Positions 1 through 8,059 of a stretch of DNA of 64,000 nt are shown here, piece after piece. The stretch covers positions 1-64,000 of the forward strand of contig CAJXWO010000008.1 in assembly GCA_913062865.1 (NCBI GenBank), read 5' to 3'. This stretch comes from an uncultured Paracoccaceae bacterium. Lineage in GTDB: Bacteria > Pseudomonadota > Alphaproteobacteria > Rhodobacterales > Rhodobacteraceae. The notes under the pieces are model-generated. The model made no database searches. It was not told where the DNA came from and was given only the letters and a program-made list of their open reading frames with translations. The stretch's first letter is position 1, and the number at the start of each line of letters is the position of its first letter. A program made the translations under genes and the position numbers.

Positions 1-85
1 AGAAAGCATCGTTCCCATGGACCAGAGGCCCATGATGCAATAACAATTAATCTGGAACACCCAATGGGGGAACGCCAGACCGGAC

Positions 86-424
86 ATGCCGGTGGCGTTG
101 GATCGGGGCGGTACCATCCGCAGCTATCGTGAGATTCTCGAGACGGACGCCGAAATTCTGGAGACCACGTCAGACGGAGAGCCGGTTGTGGTCGCCGAGG
201 GCCGGCTGCTTTACGTGGCCGGATGGCTCGACCCCGAGGCGATGCGCCGATTGGTCGGAATGGCATCAGAACGCGCCGGTCTCACGTCGCTGGACCTGCC
301 CGAAGCCGTGCGCTGCCGCGACACCGCCACCGAACGGTTCTGGTTCAACTACGCGACCGAGCCTCAGAGGGTCGGGGACAAGACCCTGCCGCCGCTTTCG
401 GTGACGCGCGACCCGCACCCATGA
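86..424 (+). pseudogene. C-terminal remnant of a GH42 beta-galactosidase
   Basis: About 110 residues that resemble the C-terminal domain of GH42 beta-galactosidases: a stretch like LLYVAGWLDPEAM, then LDLPEAVRCRDTATERFWFNY and a TLPP segment near the end, a pattern I associate with the last strand-rich domain of these enzymes. Full GH42 enzymes are about 640-690 residues, so the TIM-barrel catalytic domain is absent. The frame is closed by a TAA at 41-43, only 45 bases upstream of the ATG, so the gene cannot simply run off the left edge in this frame. A frameshift or an internal deletion is therefore likely. There is no convincing ribosome binding site at the ATG. I infer a decayed gene fragment. 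It could be translated as an orphan small protein, but without a catalytic domain it would have no hydrolase activity. Confidence 0.6.
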
Positions 425-514
425 TCCGTGACCGTGCAGGCGCGCGGCGTGTGAACGAGACGGGCCGGTTTTTCACGCAATCCCGGACGCGGCGCCAAAA
501 GATCGCGGCGGACA

Positions 515-1564
515 TCACGGCCCAGGCTTGTTGGCAACCACCAGTTTGGTCATGGCCGGGATCAGGTTGTCGACATCCCCAACCGTGAAACCAAGACGAC
601 CGAGCGTTTCGGTCAACCAGCCGACGGACAGCGACCGCGCGTCGGGGGTAAAGGCCATATGCTGCAACTGCCAAAGCGCCGCCAGCGCCGGGCCGCGGCG
701 ATTTTCCTCGACCATGAAGTCATGCAGCATCAGCGTGCCGCCCGGTGCCAGGGCGTCAAAGGCATTGGCCAACAGGCGCTCCACGTCCTTGCCCGGCACA
801 CCGCTCAGCAGATAGGACATCAGGATCGCGTCCTGGTGTCCCGGCCACTGCGCTTCGACCGCATTGCCGGGGATATAGCGCACACGATCGACCAGGCCTG
901 CCTCGGTGATGAACCCCCAGCCGATCTCTGCGACATTGGGGAAATCGATGATCGTCGCATGCAGGTTCTCGTAAGCCTTGCACACGCTGATCGTCATGGC
1001 GCCCGTGCCGCCGCCCACGTCCAGCAGGCTTCGCGCCGCGCCAAGGTCGACCTTGCGCGCAAGTGTCCGCCCCGGACCCAGGGACCCCGCATGCTGGCTT
1101 TCGGAATAGACCGAGGCCTGTGCCTCGTCGGCCATCCAGTGCCGGTAAGACGCGATCGCATCTTCATCCAGCTGGTCCTTCATCACCGCGTTCAGTTGAA
1201 GCAGGAACGGATACATCTGCTGGTCGATCTGATAGCGCAGGTAATCGCCGAAATCGTACTTGGATGCCCGCGACAGAAAGCTTTGGGCGGCAGGGGAATT
1301 CGCGATCGTTTTATCCTTTTCGATCGTCAGCACCCCGATCCCCGCCAATGCATTGGTCAGGATCACCACACGGTTCACCGGAATGCCCGTGGCTTGGGCC
1401 AGAGCCTCTGCCGTCATCGGTCCATCAGACAAGTGTGTGAAGATGTCCACATGCAACCCGGCGAACAACGCCTTCGACGCCATGAAGCTGAACGCGATCG
1501 ACGAGAGGTCTTCGGCGGTTTCAATGGGCTCGGGGCCGGGCGACGGCGCTGCTGAGCGGGACAT
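515..1564 (-). CDS. Class-2 (Dimerisation2 + Methyltransf_2) SAM-dependent methyltransferase
   Basis: A 349-residue protein with the two-part layout of acetylserotonin/hydroxyneurosporene-type methyltransferases. An N-terminal winged-helix dimerisation domain (about 20-105, with FMASKALFAGLHVDIF) is followed by a Rossmann SAM-binding domain whose glycine motif DVGGGTG lies at 182-188, then an acidic IDFPNV strand and an HDFM segment near 287. The family methylates O, N or S atoms of small acceptors. The same family contains DsyB, the methylthiohydroxybutyrate S-methyltransferase of marine alphaproteobacterial DMSP synthesis, and the general look of this protein makes that a real possibility, but I cannot align it here. 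It lies 117 bp downstream of the CoA ligase and may or may not be part of that operon. There are no carotenoid genes nearby, which argues against CrtF. Confidence 0.8.
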   Translation of the reverse strand: MSRSAAPSPGPEPIETAEDLSSIAFSFMASKALFAGLHVDIFTHLSDGPMTAEALAQATGIPVNRVVILTNALAGIGVLTIEKDKTIANSPAAQSFLSRASKYDFGDYLRYQIDQQMYPFLLQLNAVMKDQLDEDAIASYRHWMADEAQASVYSESQHAGSLGPGRTLARKVDLGAARSLLDVGGGTGAMTISVCKAYENLHATIIDFPNVAEIGWGFITEAGLVDRVRYIPGNAVEAQWPGHQDAILMSYLLSGVPGKDVERLLANAFDALAPGGTLMLHDFMVEENRRGPALAALWQLQHMAFTPDARSLSVGWLTETLGRLGFTVGDVDNLIPAMTKLVVANKPGP

Positions 1565-1630
1565 GCTGCTCCTTCACGATCTGGTTCTGGATACGTGCAG
1601 CATAGCGGTCCGACCCTCGGGCGCAACGAA

Positions 1631-1649
1631 CCGTCCCGGTTCGGGACGG
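1631..1649. repeat. Perfect inverted repeat between CoA ligase and methyltransferase
   Basis: Arms CCGTCCCG and CGGGACGG flank a 3-base GTT spacer. The hairpin would form in the 117-bp gap upstream of the methyltransferase. There is no T-run on either side, so it is not a standard terminator. It could be an operator or a processing hairpin separating the methyltransferase from the catabolic operon. Confidence 0.45.
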
Positions 1650-1681
1650 AACCGGCCGAGTTGCCGGACGCCCGATGAAAA

Positions 1682-3169
1682 TCAGAGCATGTCCGCGAAA
1701 TGGATAAGCAGACGGTGTTTGAGGATCTTGCCCGTGGCCGCCGCCGGCAGCGCATCGACCAGAAAAATGCGCGACGGACGCTTGTATCCGGCCAGCCGCT
1801 CGGCCGCGAAGCCTCGCAATGCATCCGCCGTCACGCTGCCCGGCGCACGGGTCTGGACAAAGGCCAGCACCTCTTCGTCCCCGTCCACCGCGCGGCCGAT
1901 CACGGCTGACTGCACCACGTCCGGGTGGTCGTTCAGCGCTGCCTCCACCTCGGGCGGGTAGACGTTGAAGCCCGAGCGGATGATCAGCTCTTTCGCCCGG
2001 CCTACGATATGAAGCCGCCCTTGCGGGTCGATCCGCCCCAGGTCGCCGGTGCGCAACCACCCTTGTGGCGACACCGCCTGGGCCGTGGCCTCGGGGTTGC
2101 GGAAATAGCCCTTCATGACATGGGGCCCGCGGGTCAGCACCTCGCCCACATCGGCATCGACACCCACGCTTGTATCGAGCTTGACCTCGATCCCCGGCAG
2201 GGGCGGGCCCACGCTCGTGTCCGGGTCACCGATCGCGTTGCGGGTGCCGCTGACCCCCGCTGTGCTTTCGGTCATGCCATAGCCGTTTTGCAGGGGCAGT
2301 CCATAGAAGGCCTCGGCCTTGCGCTTCCACGCGGGATCGAGCGGCGCAGCACCAGAGGACACGTAGCGCAACCGCTCGGCGCCCAGGGTCTTGTGCCCCT
2401 GCTTTTCGGCATAGGCCATCAAAAGCGCATGCATCTGGGGCACCGCGGGCATCACCGTCGCGCCGTCCCGCAGCGCCTGGAAAAGCGCGGCGGGATCGAA
2501 GCGCGTGGCCAGTTCCACCATCGCACCGGCCTCGGCCGACGCCATCAGCATCGAGGCAACGCCGAAAACATGGGTCAGCGGCAGCGCGCCGTAGACATGG
2601 TCGGCGGCCGTCAATTGCCGCAACTCGACCGAGGCCTTGGCGGCAAAGACCAGGTTGTCATGGGTCAGCATCACGCCTTTCGGGTCACCCGTGGTCCCGG
2701 TCGTATACAGCAGGATTGCAGGGGTGTGCGGGCCCTGCTCCACCGGTTCGGGGTCGGACCGGCCCTTGCGGACGTGAAGCGCGCCAAAGCCGGTCTTGAC
2801 CGGTTCTGCGCCACTTGCATGGGCCCCGGCCTCCTTCGAGACATGGGAGGTATAGAAGACCACGACCGGGTTTGCGTGGGCGGTGATGCGCGCGATCTCG
2901 GCCTCGGACATGCGGGCATTCACGGGCACGGCCCAGGCACCGATCCGCGATGCGGCCATCATCAGGACCGGCAGCGCGAGACAATTCTCGGCCACCACAA
3001 GCACCCGCTCGCCCGGTGCCGCGCCATGGGCGCGCAACAGCGCCTCGGCCTCGTCGATCAGCGCGGCATAGTCCGACCAGGTATAGACCTGCCCATCGCA
3101 ATCCTTGATCGCCGGGGTGTCGGGCCGCGTGGTCAGGTGCTGTCGGACAAGCTCGTGAATGAGGGTCAT
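1682..3169 (-). CDS. Acyl-CoA ligase (AMP-binding, class I adenylate-forming)
   Basis: A 495-residue ANL-superfamily enzyme that activates a carboxylic acid with ATP and CoA. The visible core motifs are the P-loop LLYTTGTTGDPKG (154-166), GYGMTES, the hinge region with TGDLGRID, then GRAKELIIRSGFNVYPPEVE and the C-terminal ATGK lysine (about 481) that drives adenylation. Length and motif order are normal for medium-chain or dicarboxylate/aromatic acyl-CoA ligases. It starts within the last codons of the flavoprotein gene (ATGA overlap at 3166-3169), so it is translationally coupled to the beta-oxidation genes. By position it matches PimA, the pimeloyl-CoA ligase of pim operons, and it would supply the CoA thioester that the downstream enzymes degrade. 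The substrate cannot be read from sequence. Confidence 0.88.
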   Translation of the reverse strand: MTLIHELVRQHLTTRPDTPAIKDCDGQVYTWSDYAALIDEAEALLRAHGAAPGERVLVVAENCLALPVLMMAASRIGAWAVPVNARMSEAEIARITAHANPVVVFYTSHVSKEAGAHASGAEPVKTGFGALHVRKGRSDPEPVEQGPHTPAILLYTTGTTGDPKGVMLTHDNLVFAAKASVELRQLTAADHVYGALPLTHVFGVASMLMASAEAGAMVELATRFDPAALFQALRDGATVMPAVPQMHALLMAYAEKQGHKTLGAERLRYVSSGAAPLDPAWKRKAEAFYGLPLQNGYGMTESTAGVSGTRNAIGDPDTSVGPPLPGIEVKLDTSVGVDADVGEVLTRGPHVMKGYFRNPEATAQAVSPQGWLRTGDLGRIDPQGRLHIVGRAKELIIRSGFNVYPPEVEAALNDHPDVVQSAVIGRAVDGDEEVLAFVQTRAPGSVTADALRGFAAERLAGYKRPSRIFLVDALPAAATGKILKHRLLIHFADML

Positions 3170-4149
3170 GGGGTCTCCTTTGGACAGAGCCGGTCGCGGG
3201 CTCTGTGCATTTCCTCTTCCAACTGGGCCACGATCTGCGCGATGGGGGCCAGCTCGTCGGTCAGGCCCAGCGCCTGCCCCGCTGACAACATGCCCTTCGA
3301 GACGTCTCCGGTCTCATAGGCTGCGCGGCCGATCTTGCCAGAGACGAGCGGCATGAGCTCTTCGATGGTGACATGGGGGTTGTCCCGCTCCATCTGCGCC
3401 ACCGCCTCGGTCGTCTCGTTCTTCAACGTGCGGATCGTGTTGCGGACGCTCGACATGGTCAGCGCGGTATCCCGCTCGGATGCCTGGGCCAGCGCCGTCT
3501 TGTAGCCCGGATGCGCCGGGATCTCTTCGGCCACCAGAAAGCGCGTGCCGATCACCACGCCCTCGGCCCCGTTGGCCATCGCCGCCAAAATCTGCTCGCC
3601 TGTGGCGATGCCTCCGCCGATCAGGAAGGGGATCGTCAGCCGCCGCTCGGCCAAAGCGATGTTCACAAGACTGCCCACCAGATCCATGCCGGGATGCCCG
3701 CCGCATTCCGCACCCACGATCGACACCATATCGACCCCGGCCCGCTGGGCCGACACCGCATAGCGGACCGACGGCACCTTGTGCAGCACGGTGACGCCTG
3801 CGGCCTTGAGCGGGGCCAGGTAAGGTTCGGGATTGCGCCCCGAGGTCTCGACGATTCGCAGGCCTTCGTCGATGGCCATCTGGAAAACCGCCTCGGTCCG
3901 GTCACCCGGCACGAGCTTGGGCAGCATCGACACGTTCAGTCCGAACGGCCGGTCGGTCATGTCCTTTGCACGCCGGATCTCGGCGCGCAGCGCATCCGGG
4001 TCGGGAAAGCTTGCAGCCGTCAGGAAAGGCAGCACACCGGCATTGGCTGCTGCGGCGACATAGTCGGCATTCGCCAGCCATTGCAGCCCACCTGCCACGA
4101 CCGGCAGCCGCAGCCCCCACCGTTTCGCAAAAGGCGTGGTCAGGCTCAT
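3166..4149 (-). CDS. Nitronate monooxygenase/IpdC-type FMN oxidoreductase
   Basis: A 327-residue TIM-barrel FMN protein of the 2-nitropropane dioxygenase family. Visible landmarks are the N-terminal LPVVAGGLQWLANADYVAA segment, the central ECGGHPG motif (148-154) that carries the active-site His of the family, and a later IGGGIATGEQILAAMANGA phosphate-binding motif. Family members include true nitronate monooxygenases, FabK enoyl reductases and IpdC, a flavoenzyme in the CoA-thioester part of steroid-ring breakdown. Sitting inside a beta-oxidation operon, with ATGA overlaps on both sides, it is more likely to act on an acyl-CoA (IpdC/FabK-like) than on nitroalkanes. I chose the start at 4149, which overlaps the thioesterase stop; the longer open frame upstream of it lies inside the thioesterase gene. 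Confidence 0.82.
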   Translation of the reverse strand: MSLTTPFAKRWGLRLPVVAGGLQWLANADYVAAAANAGVLPFLTAASFPDPDALRAEIRRAKDMTDRPFGLNVSMLPKLVPGDRTEAVFQMAIDEGLRIVETSGRNPEPYLAPLKAAGVTVLHKVPSVRYAVSAQRAGVDMVSIVGAECGGHPGMDLVGSLVNIALAERRLTIPFLIGGGIATGEQILAAMANGAEGVVIGTRFLVAEEIPAHPGYKTALAQASERDTALTMSSVRNTIRTLKNETTEAVAQMERDNPHVTIEELMPLVSGKIGRAAYETGDVSKGMLSAGQALGLTDELAPIAQIVAQLEEEMHRARDRLCPKETP

Positions 4150-4565
4150 GCGTCCCCACCCCGGTCGAGCCGCGCGCGTTTGAACACGCCCGTCCCCGTG
4201 GCGATCAGACGGCCCTCCTGGTCCACAAGCGCTGCCGCGAGAAACAAAAGCGACCGGCCACCGCCAGTGACCCGTCCCGTGGCCGTGACCCGCGTGCCGG
4301 CATGGGCCGGCGCCAGGAACTGGGTCGACATGGACACGGTCAGGAACGGCGTGCGTCCAGTGTCGTCTACCGTCAGCGACGACGTGGCCCCCATCGCATT
4401 GTCCAGAAGCGTCGCGGCAATCCCGCCATGGAGCACATCGTGGCGATTGGCATGCGCCTCGGTCACGTCCAGGTGACAGCGTGCGCCGCCATCCGGATGC
4501 CCGATCTCGAGCACATAGCCCAGCGTCCGCTGGGTGCCGGTCTCGGCCACGATGGTCTGGGTCAT
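4146..4565 (-). CDS. PaaI-family hotdog thioesterase
   Basis: A 139-residue single hotdog-fold protein with the PaaI/YbdB signature HANRHDVLHGGIAATLLDNAMG, in which the HGG loop with a following acidic residue forms the active site. Such enzymes hydrolyse acyl- or aryl-CoA thioesters, often to free CoA trapped in dead-end intermediates. It overlaps its neighbours on both sides by ATGA, so it is made together with the acyl-CoA dehydrogenases and the flavoprotein. A housekeeping (CoA-recycling) role within the operon is my inference. Confidence 0.85.
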   Translation of the reverse strand: MTQTIVAETGTQRTLGYVLEIGHPDGGARCHLDVTEAHANRHDVLHGGIAATLLDNAMGATSSLTVDDTGRTPFLTVSMSTQFLAPAHAGTRVTATGRVTGGGRSLLFLAAALVDQEGRLIATGTGVFKRARLDRGGDA

Positions 4566-5668
4566 GCCGCCGCCAGCCGGATGAAACGCTCCAGGTGATA
4601 ATCCGCATCGCCAAAGCGGTGGTCGACCATGGTCAGGCGTTTCGCGAAATGGCCCAGGGCGTATTCCTGGGTCATGCCGATGCCGCCATGCATCTGGATC
4701 GATTCCTCGACCACAAGCCTGGCCGCGCGACCGATCAGGTTCTTGGTGGCCGAGACATGCATATCACAGTCGTCCGTGTCGAGGTGGCCGCACAGGTTGA
4801 TGACCGCGCTGCGGGCCTGTTCGATCTCGATCAGAACATCGGCCATGCGGTGCTGCAGCGCCTGGAACTTGCCGATGGGCTGGCCGAACTGCTTGCGCTG
4901 GCGCAGATAGTCGACCGTCAGGTGCTTGATGGTCTCCATCAGGCCCAGCGCCTCGGCGCATTGCGCCGCCGTCGCGCGGGCATTGGCCGCTGCAATCAGT
5001 GGATAGGCCGCGCCTGTCTCACCCAAAACGGCGCTGTCCGGAACAACCGTATCGAGCGTGATCTCGGCAGCACGGCCGCCCCCGTTGAGGGGATAGTCAC
5101 GCATGTGCAATTCGGCCGTCGGCACAAGGAACAGCGAGATGCCGTCCTGATCCGTGACGTCGCCACCCGTGCGCGCCGACACGATCACCGTGTCAGTGGC
5201 GGGCGCGTGCTGCACTACGGCCTTCGCGCCCGTCAGGTGCCAGCCTGCATCTGTCTTTTCCGCCCGTGTCTGCACATGCGCCAGGTCGTAACGGCTGGCA
5301 GGCTCACCATGGGCAAAGCCGATGATCCGCCCGCCGATGATTTCTTCGACCAGGTCCATGTGCCCGACCTCGGCCAGGATCCCCCCGGCCAGAACCGCGC
5401 TTTCGATCAGCGGCACAGGGGCACCCGCGCGGCCCAGTTCTTCGAACACGACCATGAGGTCAAAGCCCGCGCCGCCAAAGCCGCCCTGCTCCTCGGTGAA
5501 CATCGCACCGGGCACGCCCATTTCCGTCAGGCCCGCCCAGAGTTCGGCATCCAGCCCGGTCGCCCCATCGGTGGCAGCAGCGATCGCCTCGGGCGTGACG
5601 GTGTCGGACAGATAGCGGCGCAGCCCGTCCTGCAGCATTTGGCGTTCTTCGGTCAGTTGGAAATTCAT
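4562..5668 (-). CDS. pimD: Acyl-CoA dehydrogenase, PimD-like small subunit
   Basis: A 368-residue acyl-CoA dehydrogenase of the form usually labelled pimeloyl-CoA dehydrogenase small subunit. It begins MNFQLTEERQMLQDGLRRYL and shows the central RKQFGQPIGKFQALQHRMAD segment and IQMHGGIGMTQEY near the C-terminus. The C-terminal YEGT motif that carries the catalytic Glu of medium-chain dehydrogenases is not present; the corresponding region reads TMVDHRFGDADYH. This is typical of subunits that work as alpha2beta2 heteromers with a paired dehydrogenase. The partner is the next gene, 3 bp away. The complex would introduce a 2,3-double bond into an acyl-CoA and pass electrons to ETF. Confidence 0.85.
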   Translation of the reverse strand: MNFQLTEERQMLQDGLRRYLSDTVTPEAIAAATDGATGLDAELWAGLTEMGVPGAMFTEEQGGFGGAGFDLMVVFEELGRAGAPVPLIESAVLAGGILAEVGHMDLVEEIIGGRIIGFAHGEPASRYDLAHVQTRAEKTDAGWHLTGAKAVVQHAPATDTVIVSARTGGDVTDQDGISLFLVPTAELHMRDYPLNGGGRAAEITLDTVVPDSAVLGETGAAYPLIAAANARATAAQCAEALGLMETIKHLTVDYLRQRKQFGQPIGKFQALQHRMADVLIEIEQARSAVINLCGHLDTDDCDMHVSATKNLIGRAARLVVEESIQMHGGIGMTQEYALGHFAKRLTMVDHRFGDADYHLERFIRLAAA

Positions 5669-5671
5669 GTC

Positions 5672-6868
5672 TCAGAGCTCCAGGATCGCCTTGGAAATGA
5701 TCTGCCGCTGCACCTCGTTCGAGCCGCCGTAGATCGACAGTTTCCGGTTGTTGAAATAGGCCTGCGTCGCGGGCATCGCGGCCTCGGGTCCGACGGGTTC
5801 GGCATTGCTGCCCTCGTCCAGGATCTCGGACACGAAGGGCGCCGCATAGGGCCCCACCGCCTGCCGGGTGAGCGCGTTGATCTCTTGCCGGATCACGGTG
5901 CCCTTGATCTTGAGCATCGAGGATTCCGCACCGGGGGCCTGCCCCGCCGCCGCAGCAGCGATGGTGCGCAGGTTGGTGGTGGCCATCGCCATCAGGTCGA
6001 TCTCGACCTGGGCCACCTTGGCGGCGAAGAACGGGTTGGCGATCAACGGCTGGCCGCCCTGCATCTGCTCGCCCGCGATCCGCTTGAGCGCCGAAAGCCC
6101 CGCCCGGGCAAAACCCACGCCAGCGATATTAGTCCGCTCATGGGTCAGCAGGTACTTGGCATAGGTCCAGCCCGCGTTCTCTTCGCCCACAAGGTTTTCG
6201 ACCGGGACGCGCACGTCCTTGAACCAGACCTCGTTCACCTCTGCCTCACCGTCGATCAGCACGATTGGACGTACCTCGATCCCGGGGCTGTCCATGTCGA
6301 TCAACAGAAACGAAATGCCCTGCTGCGGCTTGCCCTCTTTCGAGGTGCGCACAAGGCAGAAGATCTTGTTGGCGTATTGACCCAGGGTGGTCCATGTCTT
6401 TTGGCCATTGACGATGTAGTGTTCCCCGTCACGCACCGCCTCGCAGCGCAGCGATGCGAGGTCAGAGCCCGCGCCGGGCTCTGAATAGCCCTGGCACCAC
6501 CAGTCGTCCCCGTTCAGGATCCGCGGCAGGTAGTGGTCTTTCTGGGCGTCGCTGCCGAATTTCATCAGCACGGGCCCCAGCATGTTCAGCCCGAAGGGCA
6601 CGATGCGGGGCGCACCGGCTGCGGTGGTCTCTTCCTCGAAGATATGCCGCTCGACCGCGTCCCAGCCGGTGCCGTCATGCTCCTTGGGCCAGGTCACGCC
6701 CAGCCAGCCTTTGGCGTTCAGGATCGCGTGCCATTCCTCGTAATCGGCCTTGGTCAGGCGCTTGCCGCCCTTGACCTTGTCCGACAGGCGCTGCGGCAGA
6801 TGATCGGCCAGAAAGGCGCGCACCTCGTCACGAAAGGCTTTCTGATCGTCCGTATAATTCAGGTCCAT
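5672..6868 (-). CDS. pimC: Acyl-CoA dehydrogenase, PimC-like large subunit
   Basis: A 398-residue acyl-CoA dehydrogenase with a classical N-terminal helical domain (MDLNYTDDQKAFRDEVRAFL), the FAD/substrate region WWCQGYSEPGAGSDLASL and NGQKTWTTLGQYA, and a C-terminal SIYGGSNEVQRQIISKAIL segment. In ordinary members this last part reads YEGTSE with the catalytic Glu; here it is YGGSNE, as in PimC and ChsE/FadE-type heteromeric dehydrogenases. Together with the small subunit directly downstream it should form the first oxidation step of the pathway. It lies 15 bp after the thiolase. Pimeloyl-like dicarboxylates or side-chain/ring-derived acyl-CoAs are both compatible. Confidence 0.87.
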   Translation of the reverse strand: MDLNYTDDQKAFRDEVRAFLADHLPQRLSDKVKGGKRLTKADYEEWHAILNAKGWLGVTWPKEHDGTGWDAVERHIFEEETTAAGAPRIVPFGLNMLGPVLMKFGSDAQKDHYLPRILNGDDWWCQGYSEPGAGSDLASLRCEAVRDGEHYIVNGQKTWTTLGQYANKIFCLVRTSKEGKPQQGISFLLIDMDSPGIEVRPIVLIDGEAEVNEVWFKDVRVPVENLVGEENAGWTYAKYLLTHERTNIAGVGFARAGLSALKRIAGEQMQGGQPLIANPFFAAKVAQVEIDLMAMATTNLRTIAAAAAGQAPGAESSMLKIKGTVIRQEINALTRQAVGPYAAPFVSEILDEGSNAEPVGPEAAMPATQAYFNNRKLSIYGGSNEVQRQIISKAILEL

Positions 6869-6883
6869 TGCGTCGCTCTTTCC

Positions 6884-8059
6884 TCAGAAGATTTCGAACA
6901 GGCCGGCAGCCCCCTGGCCGCCGCCGATACACATGGTGACAACGCCCAGCCTGGCGCCGCGCCGCCGCCCCTCGCGCAAGAGATGCCCGGTCATCCGGGC
7001 ACCGGTCATGCCGAACGGGTGACCGATCGAAATCGACCCGCCATTCACGTTCAGCTTGGCGTCGTCGATGCCAAGCCGGTCGCGGCAATGGATCACCTGG
7101 CTTGCAAAAGCCTCGTTCAGCTCCCACAGGTCGATATCTGCAACCTTAAGGCCATGCCGGTCGAGCAGGCGGGGCACCGCAAAGACAGGGCCGATCCCCA
7201 TTTCGTCGGGCTCGCATCCGGCGACGGCGAAGCCCAGGTAGCGGCCCAGGGGCTTCAGCCCCTGTTGCGCGGCCGCGGCCTCGTCCATCATGACAAGCGC
7301 CGCGGCCCCGTCGGACAGCTGCGAGGCGTTCCCCGCGGTCACGCATTTATCCTCGCCCATGACGGGCGACAGGCCCTGCAAGCCTTCGAGGGTTGTGGAG
7401 GGCCGGTTGCACTCATCGGCGGCAATGGTCAGCGTCTCCTCGCGGACCTCGCCGGTTTCCTTGTCCTTGATGGCCTTCGTGACCTCCATCGGCACGATCT
7501 CGTCGGCGAAAAGGCCAGCCTCTTGCGCCGCGGCTGTGCGCTGTTGCGACTGAAGCGCCAGCGCGTCCTGCGCGGCGCGGCTGACAGCGTAGCGCGCCGC
7601 AACCGTGTCAGCGGTGTCGATCATGGTCATGTAAAGTTCGGGCTTGTTCGCCTCGTTCCAGGGCTCGCGGGCATGGCGCGGCGGCGGCTGGTTCAGGCTG
7701 ATGCTTTCCACCCCGCCGACCAGAACGGCCTTTGCCCCTTCGCCCGCGATCATCTGGCCGCCCATGGCGATGGCCTGCAGGCCCGAGGCGCAGAACCGGT
7801 TCACGGTCGTGCCTGCCACGCTGACAGGCAGGCCTGCGCGGATCACGGCCTGACGGCCGAGATTTCCGCCCGTCACATGCTCAGGGTAGCCGGTGCCCCA
7901 GATCGAGTCCTCGATCAGGGCGGGGTCAATCCCCGCACGGTCCACCGCATGGCGCGCCACATGGCCTGCCATGGTCACCCCGTGGGTGCGGTTGAAGGCG
8001 CCGCGCGCGGCCTTGCCGATGGCGGTCCGTGCTGTCGAGACGATGACGGCGCGGGTCAT
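6884..8059 (-). CDS. Acetyl-CoA acyltransferase (thiolase)
   Basis: A 391-residue thiolase. The nucleophilic Cys90 sits in NRFCASGLQAIAMGG; the GHPFGMTGAR and CIGGGQGAA motifs near the C-terminus supply the catalytic His and second Cys. It cleaves 3-ketoacyl-CoA into acetyl-CoA and a shortened acyl-CoA. I took the start at 8059, whose ATG overlaps the stop of the FadJ-like gene (ATGA); the much longer open frame to 8728 lies inside that gene. The place in the operon corresponds to PimB. Confidence 0.93.
   Translation of the reverse strand: MTRAVIVSTARTAIGKAARGAFNRTHGVTMAGHVARHAVDRAGIDPALIEDSIWGTGYPEHVTGGNLGRQAVIRAGLPVSVAGTTVNRFCASGLQAIAMGGQMIAGEGAKAVLVGGVESISLNQPPPRHAREPWNEANKPELYMTMIDTADTVAARYAVSRAAQDALALQSQQRTAAAQEAGLFADEIVPMEVTKAIKDKETGEVREETLTIAADECNRPSTTLEGLQGLSPVMGEDKCVTAGNASQLSDGAAALVMMDEAAAAQQGLKPLGRYLGFAVAGCEPDEMGIGPVFAVPRLLDRHGLKVADIDLWELNEAFASQVIHCRDRLGIDDAKLNVNGGSISIGHPFGMTGARMTGHLLREGRRRGARLGVVTMCIGGGQGAAGLFEIF

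Noticed and set aside
4481-6484. Long plus-strand open frame of about 667 codons
   Set aside because: It lies opposite the PimC/PimD-like genes and has no recognisable motifs; it is an antisense shadow of high-GC codon use.
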